Below are positions 16,131-24,212 of a stretch of DNA of 64,000 nt, in pieces. The notes beneath the pieces were generated by a model. That model had not been told where the DNA came from. It worked only from the letters and a program-made list of their open reading frames with translations, and made no database searches. The position numbers were made by a program, and so were the translations under genes. The DNA is from CBDEGU01 sp965238045 (GTDB lineage: Bacteria > Acidobacteriota > Terriglobia > Bryobacterales > UBA6623): positions 310,001 through 374,000 of the forward strand of contig CBDEGU010000008.1 in assembly GCA_965238045.1 (NCBI GenBank), in the 5' to 3' direction. Each line of letters begins with the position of its first letter. Within the stretch, counting starts at the first letter, position 1.

Positions 16131-17540
16131 CTAACGAGCACGAAGCTCGGCCAGCAAACCTTGCGAGGGATAGGAGTGCGAAGTTTTCGCCCATCGCAGG
16201 GGACGATGGCCGGCCCGGGCTTGCATGAATTGCGTAACGGCCCGCAGCGTTGCGCCGCAATCGATAACATTCGCCCACGGAGCGCGCAAAGGAACCGTCA
16301 GCGCCATCTTCCAGCCGTAGACTCGCCACGAACAGGCGCCGCGAACAAGCTGCCGCCAGAGGATCATCACAAGGTTCGCCGACAGCAAACCCAGCAGCGC
16401 CGGTTGTTCGCTGAGCAGTTCGCCGAAGTGCCAGCTCCCACCCGTCGATAGCGCCCAGCCCCATCGCGCGGCGCCGTAGCAGAAGATCAGGTTCGCCGCC
16501 AGCGACGCCGGATGGCCGAGCAAGCCCTTGCGGTCACGCCAGAGCCAGTAAAGCTGCCCAGCCCCGGCCCGCCACCCAATGGCCGCCCAGGACTGCAAGG
16601 CGATGCCGGTCACCCACCGCGCCCGCTGCCGAATCGCGGCGGCTGCGCGTCTGGGGAAGTAAGCTCGCGTCGCCACCAGCTCGCCGCCGTGGCCGGTGGC
16701 TGGCGCGTGCAGCAGGGTCTGTGACAAACCGAGACGATGAATGCGCAAGCCGATGGCGTAATCCTCGGTAAGGCTTTCCTCATCGAAAACACGCCTCCCG
16801 CCGGCCTTGCGCAACGCATCGAATACTTCACGGCGATACGCCGTGCCGACGCCCGCTGACGGCACGAAACCGCCGAACTGAGCACGCTGACGCAGTTCCT
16901 TGACGTGAAATTCGGCGAAGAAATCGCAGTAGGTCCCATGAGTGAACTCGCTCAGCGGCGTGGCGAGCGGGAAGACCGGGACCTGTATCATGTCGTAACG
17001 TCGGCTGGCCTCGTCGATGCGGCGCAGGGCGTCGGGATGGATGATGTCCTCGGCGTCATGCTGGAGGATGATGTCGTAGCGATGCCCGATGACGATTTCG
17101 TGACGCTCGATTTCTTCGAAGATAGAGTTCAGGCAATCGGCCTTGGTCGTCGGCCCGTCATGCGGGCATACGGCAAATCGAACGTGGCCGAAGCGGGCGG
17201 CGACCGCGGCAACCCGCGACTGCGTCGCCTGATCGTTGGGGTAAACTCCCAGCCAAACGTCGTGGCGGGCATCGTCGATCGCCGCGAGATTATGTTTGAG
17301 CATCGGCTGGATGACCGAGGCTTCGTCCCAGCAGGGAATCATGATCGCGATGCGGGACGGCATGCCGTCTGAGCGGGGGGATGACCGGGGACAGAGATCC
17401 GCGGCCGCGCCTGAGGTGCGCGCGCGAAACCAAAGCAGCAGATAGGAAACGTCTAGAAGAAGATCATCCAGACTGCTCGCAAATACCCAAACGGCGAGGG
17501 GCGCGAGAATCTCGGCGGCCAGCCGATCGAGAAAAGCCAT
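16131..17540 (-). CDS. Membrane-bound family 2 glycosyltransferase, NfrB-like
   Basis: A 469-residue GT-A enzyme. It has an N-terminal membrane segment (about residues 12-38), then IAIMIPCWDEASVI (nucleotide-binding strand), DIILQHDAEDIIHPDAL (metal-binding acidic motif), FDEESLTEDYAIGLRIH (the ED motif) and AAIRQRARWVTGIA (Q/RxRW motif), followed by several membrane segments near the C-terminus. This order is that of processive GT2 synthases and especially of the glycosyltransferase half of NfrB. The sugar and product are unknown. NfrB partners such as NfrA are not visible nearby. The gene is convergent with glmS across a palindromic repeat. Confidence 0.75.
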   Translation of the reverse strand: MAFLDRLAAEILAPLAVWVFASSLDDLLLDVSYLLLWFRARTSGAAADLCPRSSPRSDGMPSRIAIMIPCWDEASVIQPMLKHNLAAIDDARHDVWLGVYPNDQATQSRVAAVAARFGHVRFAVCPHDGPTTKADCLNSIFEEIERHEIVIGHRYDIILQHDAEDIIHPDALRRIDEASRRYDMIQVPVFPLATPLSEFTHGTYCDFFAEFHVKELRQRAQFGGFVPSAGVGTAYRREVFDALRKAGGRRVFDEESLTEDYAIGLRIHRLGLSQTLLHAPATGHGGELVATRAYFPRRAAAAIRQRARWVTGIALQSWAAIGWRAGAGQLYWLWRDRKGLLGHPASLAANLIFCYGAARWGWALSTGGSWHFGELLSEQPALLGLLSANLVMILWRQLVRGACSWRVYGWKMALTVPLRAPWANVIDCGATLRAVTQFMQARAGHRPLRWAKTSHSYPSQGLLAELRAR

Positions 17541-17706
17541 CCGATTCTCAGGATAAGATTGCCAAACGTGGATAATTATATCAGTTAACTGAGAAATACG
17601 TCGCCCGCTTCGGTATTCTCATGGCGCCCGCAACGACCACGAGGCCGGCACGGCGCCGCGCCGGCTGGCGAGCCCCGGCAATTTCGCGCTAGATTGAGTG
17701 TCAACA

Positions 17707-18726
<1,020 letters not shown>

Positions 18727-18847
18727 TCGTCATCTGCCAGCCCACATGCGCCACGCCCGGCGTGGCGAAGATCTTGCCAACGATTACCTTCGGCGACACG
18801 GCTACCGTATCGTGGCCAGGAACTTTCGCCCGCGTTCTGGAAGGGGG

Positions 18848-18855
18848 GAAGTGGA
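18848..18855. repeat. 8-bp target-site duplication, left copy
   Basis: GAAGTGGA, repeated at 20314-20321 on the other side of the IS256-family element. Keeping one copy restores the yraN frame. Confidence 0.92.
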
Positions 18856-20313
18856 GAGAGTGTCCCAATCGTAGTTGAGGGTTTGTAGGGCGGCGGCGTA
18901 AAAGAGCGTAAAAGAGCATTGTACTAGGCAGCCTTTGCTGCTGTGGCCTTGGCCGGATTGAGGATGGCGTCGAGCATCCACAGATCCTTGTAACCCATGA
19001 TCTTGCGGAAGCTTTTCTCGGTATCGAGGAATGCAGCCGTGGCCCAGCGACACACCATGGCCGCGTCCTTCCAGCGGGTCACTCGCCGCGTTCTCCGCCG
19101 CACCCCGGCGTTAGGAGACTCGACGATGTTCGTCGTCGCCAGGCAGCGATGCAGCGACGGCGGCGCACCCAGGCGGTTGATGGTGAAACACTCCTCCATG
19201 CCTTCGCGCAAACTCACCGCCGCCTCGGGCCAGTCACCCTCGTACCACTGGGCTAGCTTCTCCAGCCGCGCTTGTCCATCTTGGGCTCCCAGCCGCCAGG
19301 CGGCCCGGATCGCCGCTTTGGCCTGATCGCGCTCGGCCTTAGGCAGCCGCTCGACGACATTGCGCAGCTTGTGAGCACGGCAGCGCTGCACCGGAACTTT
19401 GCCGAAGACCCGCCGCACCGCCGCCCGCAGGGCCTTCGATCCATCGAGCACGAAGAGCCTGTTTTTCTCCGTCGATACTCCCCGCTCGACCATGCCCCTC
19501 AGCAAGTCTTCGGCGGCGGCTGTGCTCTCAGTGGCGGCGTGCTGCAATCCCAGCACATGTTTGTTGCCCTGACGGTCTACGCCCACCGCTGCAAGCACTA
19601 CATGATCTGCGAAGATCAAACCGTCCACGTAGATCACCAGCAGATCCAACTCATCCAGGCGCCGCGTGAGCACTTCGTCGATGCTCTTTTCGGCGGCCTC
19701 GACTGCCTCCCGGCTGACGGCGGATTTCGACACCCCGGCCGTGCCGGCCATTGCGCCAATCACCCCGGCATAGTTGCGCGTCGAGACGCCCTTCATCAGA
19801 ATGTCGAGCATGCGCGCGCCGAGGCGTTCGTCGTCCTGCATCGCTTCGTAAGCGGGCACTTTGACCTCGCCGCCGGAGCGTTTGCGCAGTCTGGGTTTGC
19901 TGACGCGCAGTTTGCGGTTGCTGAGCTTGACGCGACCGGGCTGGCGGCCCCAGCGGACCACATCGCCGCGGCGCTTCTTGCCGGGCTGGGAAAGTTTTCC
20001 ACCGGTAACTTGCTGCGCCGACAGTTCCAGCACGGCTTGAATGGCGGCGCGGCCGGTGACGTCGATAACCTCGTCGACGGCTCCGCGGCACTGCTCGACC
20101 AGTTCAACCAAGGGCAGCATGAGTTGGGAGTTTTGGCTGAGCAGGCGGGTGAGGTCGTTGGGGCTGACTGGCTGTTGCTTCGCGGAATCCAGAATGTGAT
20201 ATCGTTTCTTCACGGCGGTTCTCCTTTGTGGTGAAAGGTTTGCTCGATTCTCTCAGAGAACCGGGCTTGAGAACCGCCGCCCTTCCACCTTCAACTAGAT
20301 TCGGGACAATCTC
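18856..20313 (-). mobile_element. IS256-family insertion sequence, 1458 bp
   Basis: Bounded by 8-bp duplications (GAAGTGGA) and by about 40-bp imperfect inverted repeats. The left end reads GAGAGTGTCCCAATCGTAGT and the right end, reverse-complemented, GAGATTGTCCCGAATCTAGT; similarity continues through AGGGCGGCGG. The single gene is transcribed leftward. Exact duplications suggest a fairly recent insertion into yraN. Confidence 0.95.
18924..20213 (-). CDS. IS256-family (mutator-type) transposase
   Basis: A 429-residue transposase with an intact frame. Catalytic blocks are LLVIYVDGLIFADHV (first Asp, about residue 197), RLFVLDGSKALRAAVRRVFG (second Asp, about residue 263) and VQRCRAHKLRNVVERL, then TTNIVESPNAGVRRRTRRV (catalytic Glu, about residue 375). 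The N-terminal 100 residues include a basic, predicted DNA-binding region. Length and motif order fit IS256/MULE-type enzymes. The gene lies antisense to the interrupted yraN. Confidence 0.93.
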   Translation of the reverse strand: MKKRYHILDSAKQQPVSPNDLTRLLSQNSQLMLPLVELVEQCRGAVDEVIDVTGRAAIQAVLELSAQQVTGGKLSQPGKKRRGDVVRWGRQPGRVKLSNRKLRVSKPRLRKRSGGEVKVPAYEAMQDDERLGARMLDILMKGVSTRNYAGVIGAMAGTAGVSKSAVSREAVEAAEKSIDEVLTRRLDELDLLVIYVDGLIFADHVVLAAVGVDRQGNKHVLGLQHAATESTAAAEDLLRGMVERGVSTEKNRLFVLDGSKALRAAVRRVFGKVPVQRCRAHKLRNVVERLPKAERDQAKAAIRAAWRLGAQDGQARLEKLAQWYEGDWPEAAVSLREGMEECFTINRLGAPPSLHRCLATTNIVESPNAGVRRRTRRVTRWKDAAMVCRWATAAFLDTEKSFRKIMGYKDLWMLDAILNPAKATAAKAA

Positions 20314-20321
20314 GAAGTGGA
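20314..20321. repeat. 8-bp target-site duplication, right copy
   Basis: GAAGTGGA, the partner of 18848-18855. Confidence 0.92.
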
Positions 20322-20707
20322 CCTGATCGGGTGGGACGGCGACCGGCTGGCTTTCATCGAAGTCAAGACGCGTGGCAGCGAGGATTTCGGGCGGCCCGAA
20401 CGCGCGGTGGACCGCCGGAAGAGCGTTCACCTTGTCCGTTGCGCGGACGACTACATCCGGCGCGCCGGTGTCGATCCCAACCTCGCCCGCTTCGATGTGG
20501 TGAGCATCATTCTGGGGGCGGAAGAACCCGAAATCCAGCTCCTGAAAGATGTCTTTTCCCGGCGGTCGATTCGCCGGCGCTGATACCTTTCCGGACGTCG
20601 CGAATTCCCGAACAGCTCCATGCCGCGGTCGCGGCATGGAGCAGCGATTTTCCGGGCCTGCCGAACGGCGCGTGATCCAGACAGCACGGCCCGCATGGCT
20701 CTTTGCG

Positions 20708-22114
20708 CTACTCGGGCCAGACCGTCGTCGCGGCCGGCGCGGTCGCCGCCATTGCGTCCGGGGAGTCCTGGTCCGAGGAGTGCTTCGCCAGACCCGGCGA
20801 GCCATCCTTAAGCTCGGGAATCTGGATGCGAACGCGCGTGCCGCCGCCGGGCCTACGCTCGATGACCATGTGAGCCTCGTTGCCAAAGAGAACCCGCAAC
20901 CGCTCTTGCACGTTGCTGACGCCGATTCCGCGGCGAAAAACATCCGCCATCACCTCGGGACGGATGCCCACGCCGTCGTCTTCGAGTTCAATCTGCAGAC
21001 GCGAGCCCTGCACCGCGGCGCGGAGCCAGATCGTGCCGCCGCCGATCTTCGGGCTGATGCCGTGCTTGATGGAATTCTCGACAATCGGCTGCAGCAGCAT
21101 GCTCGGCACGAGCAGGTCGAGCGTGTCGCTGTCGATCTCCTTGACGATTTTCAGCTTGTCGCCGAAACGCACGACTTCGATGCCCAGGTATCCGTCGATG
21201 AACGAAAGTTCCTCGCGCAGCGAAGCCAGCGCCTCCTGCTTGCGCAGCAAACGCCGCAAGATGGCCGAGAGTTTGAAAATGAGTTCGCGCGCCGTCTCGC
21301 GGTCGCTGCGGATCAGCGAGGCGACCGAATTCAGCGTATTGAACAGGAAATGGGGATTAATCTGGCTCCTCAGCGAGGCCAGGCGCGCCTCGATCAGCAA
21401 ACGTTGTTGTTCCTCGATCTTCCATTCGTTCCGTGTGTTGTTCCAAATCTTGAGCGTCAGCCCGATGCACAGGATCGTGGAAAAATAGACCAGTACGACG
21501 ATCGCGGGGCTGTGCGCCTTTCCCGGATCATGAAGCACAAAGAGCCACTCGCGATCCGCGAAGGCTTGTCCGAGACTTGATCGAATAAACTCGATGGCAA
21601 CGCAAGCGACGAAAAAAAGCATCTGAAAAGCGCCTTGCTGGGAGCGCAGACGGCGAAGACGCCAACTCGAAACCGTGAATGGATAGAACGGTGTGAATCG
21701 CCAGATTTCTTCCGGATGGGGCGCGATGTCGCGAATCAGTCCCCCCAGAGCTCCAACACCGGCCATGAGGGGCAGGGTTGCCCATTCATGCGGCGCCAGC
21801 ACCGTAGCCGGAATCGCGACCAGCGCTCCGCAGATGCCGCCCGTGACGTAGCCGCCGACCAGTCCAGAGACGAAGGCTCCCTCCAGGCCCAATTCCGCCG
21901 CTTCATAGCCAAGAACTTGGCTATGGCGGACGAGACTGCCGGTGGCGAACACGAGACCGAAGAGCAGGCCAAGTTGCAAGCGCTGATGGATCGTCCGGCT
22001 CTCGCGCAGCAGCATCTTCTTGGCGAAGGACCAGCGCAGCAGCAGGCTGGCCATCGCCGCGATGACCGCGATCTTGACGAGCAAACTGACGAGCAGAAGT
22101 TGTTGTTCGTTCAC
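20708..22114 (-). CDS. LytS/YehU-type sensor histidine kinase
   Basis: A 468-residue kinase. The N-terminal half has about five to six membrane segments of the LytS 5TM type (residues 6-215 or so, including GYVTGGICGALVAIPATVL). The His_kinase domain follows: the phosphoacceptor His is in LRSQINPHFLFNTLNSV near residue 256, and the ATP-binding lid has LLQPIVENSIKHGI (N box) and DDGVGIRPEVM, then GIGVSNVQERLRVLFG. A Ser/Asp/Ala-rich tail ends the protein. No LytTR response regulator gene is adjacent, so the kinase is an orphan within this window. It is divergent from ribA across about 160 bp. Confidence 0.88.
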   Translation of the reverse strand: MNEQQLLLVSLLVKIAVIAAMASLLLRWSFAKKMLLRESRTIHQRLQLGLLFGLVFATGSLVRHSQVLGYEAAELGLEGAFVSGLVGGYVTGGICGALVAIPATVLAPHEWATLPLMAGVGALGGLIRDIAPHPEEIWRFTPFYPFTVSSWRLRRLRSQQGAFQMLFFVACVAIEFIRSSLGQAFADREWLFVLHDPGKAHSPAIVVLVYFSTILCIGLTLKIWNNTRNEWKIEEQQRLLIEARLASLRSQINPHFLFNTLNSVASLIRSDRETARELIFKLSAILRRLLRKQEALASLREELSFIDGYLGIEVVRFGDKLKIVKEIDSDTLDLLVPSMLLQPIVENSIKHGISPKIGGGTIWLRAAVQGSRLQIELEDDGVGIRPEVMADVFRRGIGVSNVQERLRVLFGNEAHMVIERRPGGGTRVRIQIPELKDGSPGLAKHSSDQDSPDAMAATAPAATTVWPE

Positions 22115-22273
22115 TGTGCTGCCCTACACCGTTCCCGCCCGGCCACATCTCGCTTCGGCGGCGCGCCGGGATCGGTGGCCGCGACGGCAGGAAATGGTGT
22201 TCCTTATAATGATAGTACCTGTACCGGTTCCCTCGGCCCTTGTGCGAAGCAGCATTCTAGAAGCAGCCCCATC

Positions 22274-22909
22274 ATGAGTACCGAACCTGAACCGGTCACG
22301 GCGACCGCCGTCGAAAAGATTGCCGACGCCGACTTCCCTTGCCTCTTCGGGAATTTCCGCATCCTGGGCTTCCGCGCCCTCGGCCACGACAGCGGCAGCG
22401 ATGAGATCGTGGCGCTGAAAATGGGGGATTTCCAGCATGCCGAACGCCCACCCCTGGTGCGAATTCACTCCCAATGCCTTACCGGAGAGGTATTTCACAG
22501 CCTGCGCTGCGATTGCGGCCAGCAACTCGACCTGGCTCTGCGCAAGATCGCCGAGGAAGGCTTAGGCCTGCTGATCTACGACCCTCAGGAAGGCCGCGGC
22601 ATCGGACTGCTCAATAAGCTCCAAGCCTACCAGTTGCAAGACGAAGGCGCGGACACGGTCGAGGCCAACGAGCAACTAGGATTCGGAGCCGATGAAAGAA
22701 ATTACGACCTGCCAATAGCGATTCTCCACTATTTGGGTCTCCGCCGCGTCCGATTTCTCTCGAACAACCCCGCCAAGGTGCGGGCCCTGGAAAAAGCCGG
22801 AATCGAAGTCACCGAGAGAGTGCCCTGTGAAATACCAAGCAGCGAGCGAACCGCGGACTATTTGCGGACGAAGAAAGAAAAACTCGGTCATCTCCTCGAA
22901 GGGATCTAG
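22274..22909 (+). CDS. ribA: GTP cyclohydrolase II
   Basis: A 211-residue stand-alone RibA that opens GTP for riboflavin synthesis. The zinc site is in HSQCLTGEVFHSLRCDCGQQ (three Cys); YDPQEGRGIGLLNKLQAYQL carries the catalytic region, and GFGADERNYDLPIAILHYLG and RFLSNNPAKVRALEKAGIEV are conserved. It is not fused to RibB. I set the start at ATG 22274; the longer open frame upstream overlaps the divergent kinase gene and has no homology. The first 25 residues before the domain are Glu/Ala-rich. Confidence 0.93.
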   Translation: MSTEPEPVTATAVEKIADADFPCLFGNFRILGFRALGHDSGSDEIVALKMGDFQHAERPPLVRIHSQCLTGEVFHSLRCDCGQQLDLALRKIAEEGLGLLIYDPQEGRGIGLLNKLQAYQLQDEGADTVEANEQLGFGADERNYDLPIAILHYLGLRRVRFLSNNPAKVRALEKAGIEVTERVPCEIPSSERTADYLRTKKEKLGHLLEGI

Positions 22910-23151
22910 AATCTCGCTCCCGCGAATCCGCCGCTGCAAAACACGCGGTCCAAGGCCATCCTTCCATGAAAGCGCGCGCAGCGACCTGCTGCGCCCTCCC
23001 GCGCAGCGCTGGCGCTAGCAGCCCGTCCTCACAGCGCACGCCCGATTGCGCCGACGCGGCTGAGTCCAGCCGGCAGCGCCTCGGCGGGCCTCTGCCTCAT
23101 TTCGCGATCCCTCATCGAGTGATTCTTCTCGAGCATGTTCCTCTCGAGACA

Positions 23152-23181
23152 TTGACCCGCCGCCCTCTGCCGGTTAAGAAT
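23152..23181 (+). promoter_or_regulatory. Candidate promoter of the Tat-exported creatininase-family gene
   Basis: TTGACC at 23152-23157 and AAGAAT at 23176-23181 with an 18-bp spacer. A strong Shine-Dalgarno AAGGAGG at 23191-23197 sits 4 bp before the ATG at 23202. The rest of the 290-bp gap from 22910 shows no gene. Confidence 0.4.
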
Positions 23182-23201
23182 AGTCGGGACAAGGAGGCAA
23201 C

Positions 23202-24170
23202 ATGTCTGACAAGAATTCATCCCGGCGCGACTTCATGAAGACTTCCTCGGCGGCCGCGGCGGCCGCGGCCACAACGGGCGCGGCCCAGGCAGAGGGCACG
23301 CAGGCCCCGGCCGGCGTCGAATCCGAGACCGTGCGGGCCGGCGAATGGCCGGCGTCCCGCCCGCTCAAGAAAAAGGTGCTTTGGAATGAGCTCGCCCGTA
23401 GCGAGTTCCCTGAGCGATTAGAGAATGATCCGGTGGTGATCTTGCCGATCGGATCGCTCGAGCAGCACGGCCCGCATTGCCCCGTCGATATGGATATCAG
23501 CATTCCTTATCACATCGCCGTGGCTACCGCCGAAGGGATCGACGACTTCCCCGTCGTGGTCGGTCCCCCGCTTTGGATCGGGTTTACGCACTACAACATG
23601 GGCGGCTACGGCACGATCACCGTGCGGCTCGAGACCTTCATCGCCGTCCTCTCGGATGTCTGCCGCAGCATCAAGGCCAATGGATTCGAGCGTATTGTCC
23701 TCATGAACGGCCATGGTGGCAACGTCGCGCCGGTTACGGCGGTCGCCAACAAGCTGGCCCAGGAAGATATCATGACGCTGAGCTTCCCCTATTGGAATCT
23801 TGTCGCCCAAGAGATGCGCGACTGGTCGACCGCCGACGGGCGCGGACCGGGCCATGCCGGCGAATGGGAGACCGCGTTGCAGATGTACCTCAGGCCGCAC
23901 TTGGTGCATGAGGACCGCCTCGAGGCCGGGCAGGTGCGCTGGCCCTACAGTCCGGCGGTTCGCAAATACGCCCACGTCCCCGAGCGCCGCCGGGAAAGCC
24001 CCAACGGCTCGATGGGAAACCCCTTCGCGGCCACGCCGGAAAAAGGAGAGCGGATTTTCGGCCTGGCGGTCGAGCGGCTGACCGCCATGATCCGCGAGTT
24101 TCACTCGACCCCCGTGCTGCACTACACCGAGTTCGGCAGCGACGCCGACGTCCTGCCGACGCTGTACTAG
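23202..24170 (+). CDS. Tat-exported creatininase family protein
   Basis: A 322-residue creatininase/MftE-type amidohydrolase. The N-terminus has a twin-arginine signal (SSRRDFMKTSS) followed by a long Ala tract, so export by Tat is likely. Metal-site motifs are ILPIGSLEQHGPHCPVDMD (Glu and His, Asp), VLMNGHGGNVAPV (His) and GHAGEWETALQMYL (His/Glu). The creatininase fold hydrolyses cyclic or linear amides; the actual substrate is unknown. A cytoplasmic paralogue lies at 57474-58328. Translation starts after a strong AAGGAGG site. Confidence 0.85.
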   Translation: MSDKNSSRRDFMKTSSAAAAAAATTGAAQAEGTQAPAGVESETVRAGEWPASRPLKKKVLWNELARSEFPERLENDPVVILPIGSLEQHGPHCPVDMDISIPYHIAVATAEGIDDFPVVVGPPLWIGFTHYNMGGYGTITVRLETFIAVLSDVCRSIKANGFERIVLMNGHGGNVAPVTAVANKLAQEDIMTLSFPYWNLVAQEMRDWSTADGRGPGHAGEWETALQMYLRPHLVHEDRLEAGQVRWPYSPAVRKYAHVPERRRESPNGSMGNPFAATPEKGERIFGLAVERLTAMIREFHSTPVLHYTEFGSDADVLPTLY

Positions 24171-24212
24171 TTGGAATGATAGGCTGACGGTCCCCCGGAA
24201 GCCGCAATACCG

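Noticed and set aside
20104..20943. A 279-codon minus-strand ORF spanning the end of IS256 and the yraN 3' part
   Set aside because: It crosses an insertion junction and has no homology; it opens only because of base composition.
23011..23125. Possible third, degraded copy of the palindromic element (AGCCCGTCCTCAC ... GGCGGGCCTCTGCCTCATTTCGCG)
   Set aside because: Only short stretches agree and the inverted ends do not pair, so chance or very old decay cannot be told apart.
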